Assembly (NCBI GenBank): GCA_963823845.1
Contig: CAWGND010000008.1
Span: forward strand, 434,001 to 498,000
Direction of reading: 5' to 3'
DNA length: 64,000 nucleotides
Source of the DNA: Alloacidobacterium sp963823845
GTDB taxonomy: Bacteria > Acidobacteriota > Terriglobia > Terriglobales > Acidobacteriaceae
Each line of letters begins with the position of its first letter. Position 1 is the stretch's first letter. Under the pieces are notes generated by a model that was not told the origin of the DNA, did not search any database, and worked only from the letters and a program-made list of their open reading frames with translations. Shown here in pieces: positions 44,836 to 54,406 of this stretch. Position numbers and translations under genes: made by a program.

Positions 44836-45567
44836 TTAGTGGGCGATGACGGCGTTGGCTATAGTGATATCGAGCAACAACGTTCCGTTAAAGTAGCGCT
44901 GGATGTGGAAAGGAATGGCCACACCGTTAATGGTCTGATAGTTCGAGTATTGAATCGAAACTGGGATATCGACGCCCGCATTGGTGTCAGGATGAACTGC
45001 ATAGGAAAGGCGTGTCGGCAGGAAACTGGACGGATCGAACGCCAGATCGTACTGGCCTATATGTGCAAGCAAGTGCGCAGAATTACCGGTGGCATTGGCT
45101 GGAATAAGCTTTGCCCAATGGACTGTACTTGATCCAGGTAGGAGAGTGGACGCGCCGCTCGCTGGCAATTGAGTACTGAAAAATGCGGCTTCGGGAAGAA
45201 ACCACGCCAGTGGAAGCTGGCAGTTATGGCCCATAGCGTTATGGATAACGCCATCCTCGGCAGACCATGAGCAACCTTGACCGTTCGAGAATGTGTCCTG
45301 TGATTCGCTTCTTGTGCCCGAGCCAAGCTGAAGCGCCAAACTGGAAGAACCGTCGACACGGGCAACCAGAGTAACTGATCCTGTTTCCTGAGTGGAACCA
45401 GCATACAGTTCCGCTTCACCGGTCAGAGTGGCAGTAGAGACGCTTTGTGTTCCGACAAAGGCTTGGCTCGCCTTCGAGAGGAGTTGCTGCAGGTCGCTTT
45501 GCGCAAAACTTACGGTTGGTAGAACAACATAGACGCTGAACAGAAAAAGGGCAGACTGAAAGGTCAC
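44836..45567 (-). CDS. secreted LolA-like/unknown protein preceding RHS gene 1
   Basis: A 243-residue protein with a signal peptide (residues 1-22, ending VSFAQ). The mature part is beta-rich: ATLTGEAELYAGSTQETGSV, TLVARVDGSSSLALQLGSG, QYDLAFDPSSFLPTRLSYAV, and INGVAIPFHIQRYFNG. The last pattern (strand, 'INGVxIPFxIxRxxNG') is common in LolA-like exported proteins. It lies 18 bases upstream of the RHS gene on the same strand and is probably in one operon, possibly assisting export or surface placement. Confidence 0.65.
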   Translation of the reverse strand: MTFQSALFLFSVYVVLPTVSFAQSDLQQLLSKASQAFVGTQSVSTATLTGEAELYAGSTQETGSVTLVARVDGSSSLALQLGSGTRSESQDTFSNGQGCSWSAEDGVIHNAMGHNCQLPLAWFLPEAAFFSTQLPASGASTLLPGSSTVHWAKLIPANATGNSAHLLAHIGQYDLAFDPSSFLPTRLSYAVHPDTNAGVDIPVSIQYSNYQTINGVAIPFHIQRYFNGTLLLDITIANAVIAH

Positions 45568-45954
45568 TGGATGCTCCAGATCAAAAATGTTTCAACGAAA
45601 CTTCAGACCGTGCAGGAATTCGGGGGGAATTCCAGATCATCGGGCCGTGTGTCTAGGCAACCTATCTGACAACCATCAGGCGATCAAGATTACTTTTGTA
45701 CTGTGTGAGCCCTCTTTAGGCGTAGCACAGGCACAGCTTTGCATCGAGCCGCCAGCTTGTTTGGCTGATCCCGTATATCGGATTCAAGCAGTAGCAGGTG
45801 ATGAGCAAAAGCTAGCACCCAACGAGTCGCAGACTATCGGCGCGTTGGAGCAGATCGAGGCATGACGCACAGCGCCGATGTTGCGTGGAAGCAGGGATTT
45901 TCGATGCACACAATCGATATGTCGCCGAGGTCTTTAAAATTCCCCTAACAAAGT
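45568..45954. other. upstream region of the RHS 1 operon
   Basis: About 390 bases without a supported gene. A plus-strand frame of 92 codons exists but has no family match or ribosome binding site. The minus-strand promoter of the RHS operon should be here. Confidence 0.35.
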
Positions 45955-46233
45955 TCTAAAATCGTCCTCTAGGGCCGGCCTTGGCAGACGATTTTAGAAC
46001 TTTCCTGGTGTCCACCACAATGAATTGCCTAAGGATACTCAGTACCGCAAACCCTTGAAGGGGTGCACTGGGCGTCATTCGTCAAATTCATCATTCTGAC
46101 ACAGTCCGCATCCGTCTAGCGAATTACTTGCACCACCCACGACAGGGGTGGAGCGTCATAGTCAACCCGATGCGTAGCAGCGTGATTTTGGGGATGCTCA
46201 CGGGCCACGGACGCAGCAAGGCCGCCCTCAGAG
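45955..46233. repeat. ~320-bp dispersed element, copy B, split by an IS
   Basis: Starts with AAGTTCTAAAATCGTCC, the inverse of the GGACGATTTTAGAACTT arm, which follows at about 45988-46004, making a 14-bp perfect inverted repeat (GTTCTAAAATCGTC / GACGATTTTAGAAC). It continues with the blocks shared with 38452-38771 (CCCTTGAAGGGGTGC, GGGGTGGAGCGTCAT, ACCCGATGCG, GGACGCAGCAAGGCCGCCCT). The IS at 46234-47743 interrupts it; GGAAGGCCT after the IS continues the homology. Confidence 0.75.
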
Positions 46234-46278
46234 GAGACTGTTACGAAACTCTTTGGGTAGGGCCAAATAGATGAGAAG

Positions 46279-46306
46279 ATGCCCTTGCGGAAGCGAGGGC
46301 ATTTTC
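46279..46306 (+). terminator. terminator-like hairpin inside the IS left end
   Basis: ATGCCCT TGCGGAAGCG AGGGCAT followed by TTTTC. It lies just before the transposase start and would limit read-through from outside promoters into the transposase gene. Confidence 0.6.
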
Positions 46307-46307
46307 G

Positions 46308-47639
46308 TTGGGTTATATCCAAGGCGAAGGGCGGAGCCAGGGGACGCTTTTTCCAGTGGTGTTGGACGATCTGATTTCGGCCGATCATGTGTGCCGAGTG
46401 ATCGACGCTTTCGTAGGTGGACTGTCGATAGCAGAACTGGGCTTTGAGCGTGCGGAATCGGCGGAGACGGGTCGGCCTGGCTACGATCCGCGCGATCTGC
46501 TGAAGCTTTATCTCTATGGATATCTGAACCAGCTACGTTCTTCGCGTCGTCTGGAGGCTGAGTGCCGTCGCAACGTGGAGCTGATGTGGCTGCTAGGGCG
46601 ACTCTATCCAGACCATAAGTCGATCGCTGAATTTCGGAGGATGCACCGCGATGCGATCGCTGCTGTGGGAGCGGCGCTGGTGCGGTTCGCGCGCTCCTGC
46701 GGTCTGATCCGTGGTGAATGGATCGCTGTAGACGGCACCAAGTTCCGCGCGGTGGCTAGCGCTGAGAGTGTGCGGGAGCGCCAGGCACTTGAGAAGTATC
46801 TGGAGAGCATGGAGAAGGCCGACGAGGAGCAACAGACCAGCATCGACCCGTCCGCGGTGCAGGCTGCGCTGGAGAAATTACGTCAACATCCGGAACCGGA
46901 AGCACACTTTATGCCGGTGGCGGGCACGAAGGCTCCCGCCTACAACGTGCAGACCGCAGTGGATGCGGAGCATGGGCTGATCGTGGCTCATGCGATCACT
47001 CTGAACGCCGGCGACGGCGACTGCCTGGAGCCCATGGCCGAAGCCGCGCGTAAGGCCTTGGACTCTACTGAGCCCATCAACATCCTGGCCGACAAGGGCT
47101 ATTCCAATGGCGAGCAGGCCAGCCGCTGCGAAGAAGCTGGCATGGTCCCGCATGTCCCGTCACGTCGCGGGATCAATAATAAGGGCGACGGTTCGATGCT
47201 GGACCGCAGCGCCTTCCTCTATCAGCCCGAGACCGACAGCTTCCTCTGTCCCGAAGGCAAAACGCTACGGAGGCTGGCGCTGTCCCGCAAGGACCGGGCA
47301 GTCTATTACCAGGCAGAGGCGAGCGACTGCGCAAACTGCGCTCAGAAGAATCGCTGCACCCAGGCTCCGAAGCGATTACTAACCCGCCATCTCTATGACG
47401 ATGTCCTGAACCGCATGCAGCAGCGTGCCACGCCCGACAAGATGCGGCTACGAAGATGCACGGTGGAGCACCCCTTCGCCACGCTCAAATACCAGATCTT
47501 CGGTCACCCTCGTTTCCTGTTGCGAGGACTGCATGGTTCAAAAACTGAAATCAGCCTCGCGGTTATGGCTTACAACCTCAAACGCATGGTCAACCTGCTC
47601 GGCGGATCGACTCTCATCCAGCGCCTCGTTACCCCATAG
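46308..47639 (+). CDS. IS1182-like transposase
   Basis: A 443-residue DDE transposase with TTG start. The N-terminal DUF772-type domain reads GRSQGTLFPVVLDDLISADH, RPGYDPRDLLKLYLYGYLNQ and SRRLEAECRRNVELMWLLG. Catalytic region: EWIAVDGTKFRAV (first Asp), NILADKGYSNGEQ (second Asp) and CTVEHPFATLKYQIFG (Glu). A Cys cluster (CANCAQKNRC) lies in the linker as in this family. The gene fills the IS and looks intact. Similar frames in neighbouring regions are absent, so this is the only full copy in the window. Confidence 0.93.
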   Translation: MGYIQGEGRSQGTLFPVVLDDLISADHVCRVIDAFVGGLSIAELGFERAESAETGRPGYDPRDLLKLYLYGYLNQLRSSRRLEAECRRNVELMWLLGRLYPDHKSIAEFRRMHRDAIAAVGAALVRFARSCGLIRGEWIAVDGTKFRAVASAESVRERQALEKYLESMEKADEEQQTSIDPSAVQAALEKLRQHPEPEAHFMPVAGTKAPAYNVQTAVDAEHGLIVAHAITLNAGDGDCLEPMAEAARKALDSTEPINILADKGYSNGEQASRCEEAGMVPHVPSRRGINNKGDGSMLDRSAFLYQPETDSFLCPEGKTLRRLALSRKDRAVYYQAEASDCANCAQKNRCTQAPKRLLTRHLYDDVLNRMQQRATPDKMRLRRCTVEHPFATLKYQIFGHPRFLLRGLHGSKTEISLAVMAYNLKRMVNLLGGSTLIQRLVTP

Positions 47640-47774
47640 ACTTCCAAACAGCCAGCATCATCCCAGAAACCAAAGGCGCCCCTTCTTAGGAGCGCCTCCG
47701 TCGTGCTTAATGCTTTACCAGCCTTCAGTTTCGTAACAGTCTCTCAGAGGGAAGGCCTGCGGCGTGGAGTTCCC

Positions 47775-48086
47775 CTACTTTCTGAGGGCGTTTCGGATGA
47801 ACCATCCCCCTACGCCGAAGAGTATGGTCGCGAACGCACCCGCGAACCAACTCCCTTGTTCGACAGCTATGGAAATGAACACCACCGCCACCAGCAGATA
47901 CGCAAGCGCCAAGATTACCACTCCGATCCGCTGAACCATAGGGGCATGACGCGCGCCCTTCCAGAGAAGTTCATCGACAGAACGGCTACCTCGAAGAACT
48001 TCCGGCCATGTCACATTTTTCTGGCTTACTTTGACTGATTCTATGTATGAGTCGAGTTCTTTCTTGCTGCCTGGTCTTTTTCTCAT
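47775..48086 (-). CDS. small membrane protein directly behind RHS gene 2 (candidate immunity protein)
   Basis: A 103-residue protein starting MRKRPGSKKELDSYIES, one base after the RHS stop codon (TGAGATG). A soluble basic/helical N-terminal part of about 55 residues is followed by two hydrophobic segments (VVILALAYLLVAVVFISIAV and the next, separated by EQGSW). Its coupling to the RHS gene and its membrane nature parallel the gene behind RHS 1. Immunity is inferred from position only. Confidence 0.65.
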   Translation of the reverse strand: MRKRPGSKKELDSYIESVKVSQKNVTWPEVLRGSRSVDELLWKGARHAPMVQRIGVVILALAYLLVAVVFISIAVEQGSWFAGAFATILFGVGGWFIRNALRK

Positions 48087-48087
48087 C

Positions 48088-51000
48088 TCAGTGTCCCTGC
48101 AGACAGTTGCCAACAGATATTGCATAGTCTAGGCCCATAAATCCAGCATTGAAGCCTGTATCAGCAGCAGCATTGCCGTATTGTTGATCCCCCTTTTGAG
48201 TCCTCTGATTGATGGCAACGCCGAACACTCCATCTGTTGACGCTTGCGGTTGGCTTTGGTAAATCCCACGTCGGATGTTATGAATTTCTGACACCGCACC
48301 TGGAGCACCGTAGCATGCTCCATCTCCAGTCAGTTCTGGCGGAGCAGGAGGATGATAAGCCCTCATCACGGCTATGTTCGATGGCCGTTGAAGCCCATTA
48401 GCAGGAATTTGGTTGGTTATGTTCAGGGAACTTGTGTCTGGCCCAACAGGTGTCTGACCATTCACAGTCACCGACTGTACCGGACCCGACACCGCTCCTG
48501 TGTATGGGTTGTAGTTTGCAGCCAATGGGCCACTATTCGATCCGGGAGTGTCGAAGAATCCGTCGCTTGTCGACGCACTGTATCCGCTGACTTGGCCCTG
48601 GCCGTTGAACGAAATCTGGTTGACTGTTCCGTCCACGTAGTGCCCGGTGTTTGCTAGAGCTTCCGTCGAATTGTTGCAGTCGCCGCTCTCGAAGCCCTCG
48701 AACTTCCCAGTGTCGTTATTGATGTGAACGCAGTCTAAGCCTGTTGGATCGATGTTGGTTAGCGGATTGTTCCCACCATAGCTATAGAGATTCAAGCTTT
48801 GAGGATTGCTAGGATCGGCATAGTACAGCCCGGACGGGTCGGCGGACATGAATCGGCCCATTGAGCTTGCATAGTATCTAGCCCCGAAGTAGTCATTGGC
48901 GGATTCACCATCCCGCCACTTGCCGGTAAAGTAATCCGGAGAAATCAGCGATCCAGTACAGCTCTGTGCATCCCCGTAGGGCATGTTGTTGCATGTTTGC
49001 TGCACCGTTCCGTCTATCGCCGTTAACAGTCTCAGATTTCCGAGCCAGTCAACCTGCGGGAAGGATGTCTCTGCAAGGTAATACACCGCAACATTACGCC
49101 CCTGTGCATAAATATGGCTCCGTATCCGCGGCTCATTGATGATATGTCCGTCCTGGTCATACAGAAAGTCATAAGTAACCGCGCCATTGACCAGCTTCGC
49201 TGATCGCCGACCCTCTGCATCATAGACGTAGGTATAGTTCGCCTGGGATACGCTCGCCTGCCTGCCTTCCCCGTCATAGCTATATGCGTGCGCGCCATTG
49301 ATCGGGCATCCGCCCTGATCTAACAGATTTCCGGATGCGTCATAGCAATCACCGACAATTTGATTGTTCGCGTTGTACGCCGCCGACGGCTGCGGTGCCG
49401 AGCCAGCAGTTGCAACTTGGGAGGTCCGGTTGCCAAACACGTCGAAGCTCCACTGTAGCCCCGCTCCTGCATATGGCCCAGTGGTCGCGTTTGCAGAGTA
49501 AACACGATTCAGATTGTCATAGTTGTAGCTCCATGAACCATTGGCACTGTCGACTGCACTCTGTATCGATCCATTTGGGAAATAGCCGACATACAAGTTG
49601 TATAGCAGGGTGTTAGAAGCATTAGTCAACGTGGATGATTGCAGCCTCATGCGCCTGTCATAGGTTTGCTGAGCAATCAGCCCATTCCCTTGAGTCGCCT
49701 GGGTGAGGCCGACCGGGCCATATGTATTTGCAGTCCATAATGTCCTCGGATGGGCAGGATCAGACATACTGCTACTGACCACGGTTGCGCGACCTGCGGT
49801 ATCGTAGCTCGTTGAAATCGTATAGGAATTGCCATCGGTATAGCTCGTCAGTTCTCCAGCCATATCGTGCCCGGAAAGCAGCGTATAGTGTGAGGTCCCG
49901 CAATTTGCTGGTGTACACACCGCGCGCATGGACACACGGCCAGCCGAATCATAGCTGAACGCGGTCCCAGTCTTCTCATCGCCGGTGTATTCATAGTCAA
50001 GACGACCAACGGTGTTGCACTGATTGAACGATGTGCTTTGCGGATTACATGCGGCCGCTCCGAAGGCTCCCGTCTGATCGTATTGGAAATATGCAGCGGG
50101 GGTTCCGTCGGAGTATGTCTTTGCTATCAAGCGATTCAGTCCGTCGTAGCTGAACGTCGTTTGAATCCCGCGTGCATCGGTTCGGGCAATTAGATTGCTG
50201 TTGGCATCATACCCATTGATGCAAGTTCCACTGCTCCACACGCCATAGCAAATTGTACCGGACTCAGGATTTGCCGCTGTCAGCAATCTCGATAGTCCAT
50301 CATAGGTAAAAAAGCGTACCCGCCCGCTTTGACTGACATGGGTTAGATCGCCAAACGCCGTGTATTGATAATCCGTTTCGAGAATCGGTGGTGCCGTGGT
50401 ACTGGTACTGCCGTCTGGCTCCAAAACCTTGATTAATCGTCCGAGGGCATCATCTGTCTGCTGCCAGTGGCGACCTGTCTCGTCATATAGATCAGTGACA
50501 TTCCCAGTGTATTTCCACTTCAGATAACTGTTTGTGGGCACACAGGTAGTGGACGGAGTGGTTGTATTATCCGACTGGCACTGGTCGATCACTCTGTTCA
50601 GTGCGTCATACAAGTACGAGGTAATTCCGTAGGTTGGATCGCCAGTTGATCGGTAGGGATTGGAAACGCTCTGTTTTCTGCCTAGCTGGTCGTAGGTGAA
50701 GTAGGTAACGTCCGGTCCCGAGGGGTCAGAGAGTTGCGTTTGCTGAATCCTGCCGTAGCCGTCCAGCAGAGATTGGCTCGTTATATTGTTTGTGCTGTCC
50801 TGCGCGATGGTGTGGGTTATTGTTGATGAATATCCGTCGTTATAGCTGTCGCAGACTGAGCTGTACAGCACGTTGTTGGAATCCTTAACCGTCGTGCACA
50901 GGACCCGATTCAGCGCGTCATACGTGTATGCAGTCGTTGCATTGTTGGGGTCCGTTGACGCGGACAGGGTTCCGGTACACGCGTTATATGTGTAGCTTGT

Positions 51001-53151
51001 AACCTGTCCGAGTTGATTGGTTACGGTCGTGGGGTAAGCCGAAGTGTTGGCGGCGACGCAACTCTGGCCCGAACTGGACCATGCATCGGTATATCCAATC
51101 GTGGTCGTATTGTTCTTTGGATCGATAATCTGGTGAATTTCCCCGTAGCTATTACGGGGATACTGAGTTGTGTAGGAACCCGTTCCTGTGCCGTTTATCG
51201 TTACACTGGTCACATTGCCCGAAGTATCGTAACCGTTCGTCGTCGTATGAGAGAGATTCAGGATAGGATCGGTTACCGTCCGGTAATACAGTCTATCCAG
51301 AATGTGATTCGACGAGGTGAACGCTGAGGCAGGCTCCCATTGCTGTGAGATTTTGCTAATGGTAGTGCCACTGTAGTCCGTCGTGTCGATTTCCGTTGGA
51401 TTGTCGAGGATGACAGAAGCTGCATAAGGCAGGGTTGCCGTGTACGGTTCGTATTGGTATGTGGTTGTGGTTGAGATCGCAGGAGAGATGTCATTGAGCG
51501 TGGTCGTTACCTGGGTGGGGAACGTAATGTCGTAACTGTACTGCCCCGCTCCGGGAGGGGCGATACTTGGATAGTACTTTTGAACGGTCCTTATCAGTGC
51601 GCCAGATGCGTCATATGTTGTTACGCTGCTCTCCTGCGGGTTGGTACGTGTGCGATTTGTGGTCGAGAAATTGTGCACTTCCTGTCCGCCGAGAGGATTC
51701 GTGACGGACATCGATGCATTGAAAGCAGCACCGCTGCTGGGCATCGTGGCCTGATACGTGGTCGTCTGTTCTGATCCACACGATCCGTTGGAACTGCTGC
51801 ACTCATATTTGTGGGCAACCTCGGCAAGGTTCGAGGTGCATTGCATATTGGCCGGAGTAAACAGGACGAGATTTTGATTAGTCACCTCGTCGTTGTAATC
51901 GTACCGCGTATATCCACCGGTGGGATATTCAATCTTTGATATCCGCTTGATCGGGTCGAATTGGAGCGAATATGTTTTGTTGCCTCCTCCATTGCTTGGC
52001 GGAAAGGCGATTGTGACTTCGGTGGATGTCGGAAGATTGGTGTAGTTGGCAACAGTAGAGGCCGATATGTACTGCGACTGCGGATTTTGGCAAGAGAACA
52101 GATATGTGAAATTGGTCGTCTCTGATGATGGTGTCGTGGTAACTGTGATCTGCTGTGGGTTTCCATTGGAGTCGTAGTAAGATACGCCGGTTGGCGTAAT
52201 TCCGATTATGCGCCCTAACGTATCAGTCACCGTGTAGCTTGGCGGAGTGGGATAGGTATTAAGTGTTGTTTGGATGCTGATCTGATTCCCATTGGGATCA
52301 ACGATCAAGCCCGAGCGCCCGTCATAAACTGCCTCATTATTATTGTGTACGTCGTAATCCATTGTCGCCGTGTTCGGATATGGATTGAAGTATCCATAAA
52401 AGTGATAAAGCGTACCGTCCTTCGCGTATACCTTTATGTCCGTGGGAGTGGACGTGTCCAGCCGGTAAAACGAACCATCGGAAGAGTCGGTGAGGTCACT
52501 GAGCTCGGCTACCGTGCCTCCGAATCTGGAATTACAGGTGGTCGTGTTCTCAAAAGGATGCTTATTGCCGTTCCAATCGGTGAAGACGAAATTTGTTGCG
52601 CAGAAGATATTGGTGACCGAGTCGGGGTAGGCATGATCGCCGAAATATTCAGATGTAAATTGCAGACGGGGCAAGTTGATTTCTAATGGTTGATCTTGGT
52701 GCGCTATCGAATCGTTATAAGTGAAATGATCAGGTGCCCCAACGGAACTTGAAACACCCATATTTTGCTGCGGGCTGTTGAGGTTGCTGTGATGCACATA
52801 CGCCAGGGACAGCGGATATCCTCCGCGTTGCGGCAGAGAGAGAAGGGGAATGTATAGATTTACCGCCCCGTTCATCATACTTACGCTTTCATTTGTGCCC
52901 TGGCTGCTAGATCCTGGCGGGATGCCGAGTGGGCTTGCCGGAGAAAGGCCATTGTCAGGTATTGTCTGAGCTGGAAGCTGAGCCCCCGCCATGAGCGAAA
53001 ACAGAAATGACGCACAAACGAGAGAGGTGCAGAGCCTATGAACAACACATCGTGCGATTGTCTTGCTATCGGCTTTTGTGGTTAAGGTGAATCTTTTGGT
53101 GAGCAGAAAAATGATCGCGAGAATATAACTGCAGAAGGCCCAGGCGTGCAA
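48088..53151 (-). CDS. RHS/YD-repeat secreted protein 2
   Basis: A 1687-residue protein in one open frame. A long N-terminal segment includes a signal-like stretch (VCASFLFSLMAGAQLPAQ). Next comes MMNGAVNLYIPLLSLPQRGG, a beta-rich region, and many YD repeats (YDALNRVLCTT, YDGLSRLLTA, YDGLNRLIAKT) from about residue 700. The RHS core ends at LNLYSYGGNNPLTNIDPTGL near residue 1470. The last ~215 residues are the variable tip; they contain HNIRRGIYQSQPQAS and end MGLDYAISVGNCLQGH, with no toxin family I recognise. RHS proteins form a hollow shell that holds a toxic tip. A small membrane gene follows directly. Confidence 0.9.
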   Translation of the reverse strand: MHAWAFCSYILAIIFLLTKRFTLTTKADSKTIARCVVHRLCTSLVCASFLFSLMAGAQLPAQTIPDNGLSPASPLGIPPGSSSQGTNESVSMMNGAVNLYIPLLSLPQRGGYPLSLAYVHHSNLNSPQQNMGVSSSVGAPDHFTYNDSIAHQDQPLEINLPRLQFTSEYFGDHAYPDSVTNIFCATNFVFTDWNGNKHPFENTTTCNSRFGGTVAELSDLTDSSDGSFYRLDTSTPTDIKVYAKDGTLYHFYGYFNPYPNTATMDYDVHNNNEAVYDGRSGLIVDPNGNQISIQTTLNTYPTPPSYTVTDTLGRIIGITPTGVSYYDSNGNPQQITVTTTPSSETTNFTYLFSCQNPQSQYISASTVANYTNLPTSTEVTIAFPPSNGGGNKTYSLQFDPIKRISKIEYPTGGYTRYDYNDEVTNQNLVLFTPANMQCTSNLAEVAHKYECSSSNGSCGSEQTTTYQATMPSSGAAFNASMSVTNPLGGQEVHNFSTTNRTRTNPQESSVTTYDASGALIRTVQKYYPSIAPPGAGQYSYDITFPTQVTTTLNDISPAISTTTTYQYEPYTATLPYAASVILDNPTEIDTTDYSGTTISKISQQWEPASAFTSSNHILDRLYYRTVTDPILNLSHTTTNGYDTSGNVTSVTINGTGTGSYTTQYPRNSYGEIHQIIDPKNNTTTIGYTDAWSSSGQSCVAANTSAYPTTVTNQLGQVTSYTYNACTGTLSASTDPNNATTAYTYDALNRVLCTTVKDSNNVLYSSVCDSYNDGYSSTITHTIAQDSTNNITSQSLLDGYGRIQQTQLSDPSGPDVTYFTYDQLGRKQSVSNPYRSTGDPTYGITSYLYDALNRVIDQCQSDNTTTPSTTCVPTNSYLKWKYTGNVTDLYDETGRHWQQTDDALGRLIKVLEPDGSTSTTAPPILETDYQYTAFGDLTHVSQSGRVRFFTYDGLSRLLTAANPESGTICYGVWSSGTCINGYDANSNLIARTDARGIQTTFSYDGLNRLIAKTYSDGTPAAYFQYDQTGAFGAAACNPQSTSFNQCNTVGRLDYEYTGDEKTGTAFSYDSAGRVSMRAVCTPANCGTSHYTLLSGHDMAGELTSYTDGNSYTISTSYDTAGRATVVSSSMSDPAHPRTLWTANTYGPVGLTQATQGNGLIAQQTYDRRMRLQSSTLTNASNTLLYNLYVGYFPNGSIQSAVDSANGSWSYNYDNLNRVYSANATTGPYAGAGLQWSFDVFGNRTSQVATAGSAPQPSAAYNANNQIVGDCYDASGNLLDQGGCPINGAHAYSYDGEGRQASVSQANYTYVYDAEGRRSAKLVNGAVTYDFLYDQDGHIINEPRIRSHIYAQGRNVAVYYLAETSFPQVDWLGNLRLLTAIDGTVQQTCNNMPYGDAQSCTGSLISPDYFTGKWRDGESANDYFGARYYASSMGRFMSADPSGLYYADPSNPQSLNLYSYGGNNPLTNIDPTGLDCVHINNDTGKFEGFESGDCNNSTEALANTGHYVDGTVNQISFNGQGQVSGYSASTSDGFFDTPGSNSGPLAANYNPYTGAVSGPVQSVTVNGQTPVGPDTSSLNITNQIPANGLQRPSNIAVMRAYHPPAPPELTGDGACYGAPGAVSEIHNIRRGIYQSQPQASTDGVFGVAINQRTQKGDQQYGNAAADTGFNAGFMGLDYAISVGNCLQGH

Positions 53152-53283
53152 AGGAAGATTTCCTCTCTCTTCGGCGGAACACCGCCACCGAATTTTGGGG
53201 TGTCATTGTTTAGTAAAACAAGAGAGAAGAGATTGTCTATTGCAAGTAGTTGAATTCCTGCGACCAGATCACACCCGAGTAAC

Positions 53284-53808
53284 CTAGAGTCGCTCTTCTT
53301 CCTCCATCACAAGATCAAACTGACTGCGCGAAGTGGTGCGCCGGAGGAATTCCGCGAACAATCGATAGGGCAAACTACTCTTCGGCGGACGAGATTCGTA
53401 CACTGCCTGTGTCGCGAGTCGAAGATAGTAAAAGTCTGCACGTAGCTGTGTGATAGAAGCGTCGCGCTTGGGATTGATTCTCAACAAATGCGCTTTCATT
53501 TGTTCAACTGCCCGATCCGCGCTTCGGGACGGATTTGCAAGGGCCTCAGTGACTCTTCGAAACATTTGCATATTGAGCGCGTAGGGGTGTGTGGAAGCGT
53601 GCTTTTGGCAGCGGGTCACTGATTGCCGCCAAGTAATTAACGGCAATCCTGCTATCGCATTTGCAATGTTTAGTGGATTGAACGCGTATCTTTTGCTGCG
53701 GAGAAAATCGAGGAATTCTGACTGCGCAATGAATGCATCCTGCCTGCGGATGTCCTCATTGATGTGTTCAATCCTTTCCGTGAGCCCTACCACATGCTCT
53801 TTCGCCAT
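53284..53808 (-). CDS. helical protein of unknown function
   Basis: A 174-residue mostly helical, basic soluble protein (EHINEDIRRQDAFIAQSEFL, MFRRVTEALANPSRSADRAV, RADFYYLRLATQAVYESRP). Its ATG overlaps the end of the truncated LodB-like gene by 22 bases. I do not recognise the family and see no signal peptide. It may be an independent gene that moved next to the broken flavoprotein gene, or may serve with it. Confidence 0.45.
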   Translation of the reverse strand: MAKEHVVGLTERIEHINEDIRRQDAFIAQSEFLDFLRSKRYAFNPLNIANAIAGLPLITWRQSVTRCQKHASTHPYALNMQMFRRVTEALANPSRSADRAVEQMKAHLLRINPKRDASITQLRADFYYLRLATQAVYESRPPKSSLPYRLFAEFLRRTTSRSQFDLVMEEEERL

Positions 53809-54338
53809 CGCATGCCGTCTTTTGCGTTGTATGCATACCGATCTCCGTTTCCGTCCAACCTGATCCCGTTTTTCCCCGACGCGTCCACAAGGATGCGGGC
53901 ACGCAATCCGTTCACCCGCCAGCAGTCACCTTCACGAGAGCATGCGTTCACGCGTTGCCTTAAATGCAGCTGCGCTCCTGCCTTCTCGGCTTCCAACACC
54001 AGCATTTGATCAAAGCTCGCACGGTCGATGTGCCATCCGAGTCCATGAACGTTGCGTATGAAATCGGATTCGATCGGGATGGGATCACCCCAAACGGAAA
54101 TCACGCCAGGAGCGTCGAGCGGAGAAAGATTTCGAAACGCATCCCAGACTCCTAACTCACAAAGTACGGGATTGATTTCGGGTGGCAGTGTCTCGCCGTA
54201 TCGCTGAGACTCGTAGGCTGTAGCCTCCAGCATTGCAACCTTGCACGCCTGACGAGCGAGGCATAGTCCTACAGCTGCACCCGCAGGTCCACCACCAACT
54301 ATCAGTACGTCGAACATCTCGCCCGTAATGTTCTTCAT
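53787..54338 (-). pseudogene. LodB/GoxB-like flavoprotein, C-terminally truncated
   Basis: 183 residues starting MKNITGEMFDVLIVGGGPAG: FAD-binding GGGPAGAAVGLCLA, then YGETLPPEINPVLCELGVWD and GWHIDRASFDQMLVLEAEKA, as in LodB-like/halogenase-type flavoproteins, up to ILVDASGKNG. The family is usually about 350-400 residues; here the frame stops after RWRKSMW. LodB-type proteins are required to build the cysteine tryptophylquinone cofactor of the partner oxidase, which is encoded divergently at 54407. As it stands the maturation factor lacks its C-terminal half. Confidence 0.75.
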
Positions 54339-54406
54339 GGAGAATTCAAGATTGGTTACGGCGTGCTGCTTCTCAGCAGAATATAATTCTCGCGCTGAGG
54401 AGTGCG

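Larger units (their letters stand above)
46234..47743 (+). mobile_element. IS1182-family-like insertion sequence, complete
   Basis: Perfect 17-bp terminal inverted repeats GAGACTGTTACGAAACT (46234-46250) and its complement (47727-47743). Flanking TCAGAG occurs on both sides (46228-46233 and 47744-47749), a 6-bp target duplication. It contains one intact transposase gene. It sits inside copy B of the dispersed element. Confidence 0.9.

Noticed and set aside
45587..45865. A 92-codon plus-strand gene upstream of the IS
   Set aside because: Composition and lack of any motif or ribosome binding site suggest chance; the region is better read as the RHS operon promoter region.
49335..52686. Plus-strand open frames opposite RHS 2
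   Set aside because: They are antisense shadows of the repetitive YD-repeat coding sequence.
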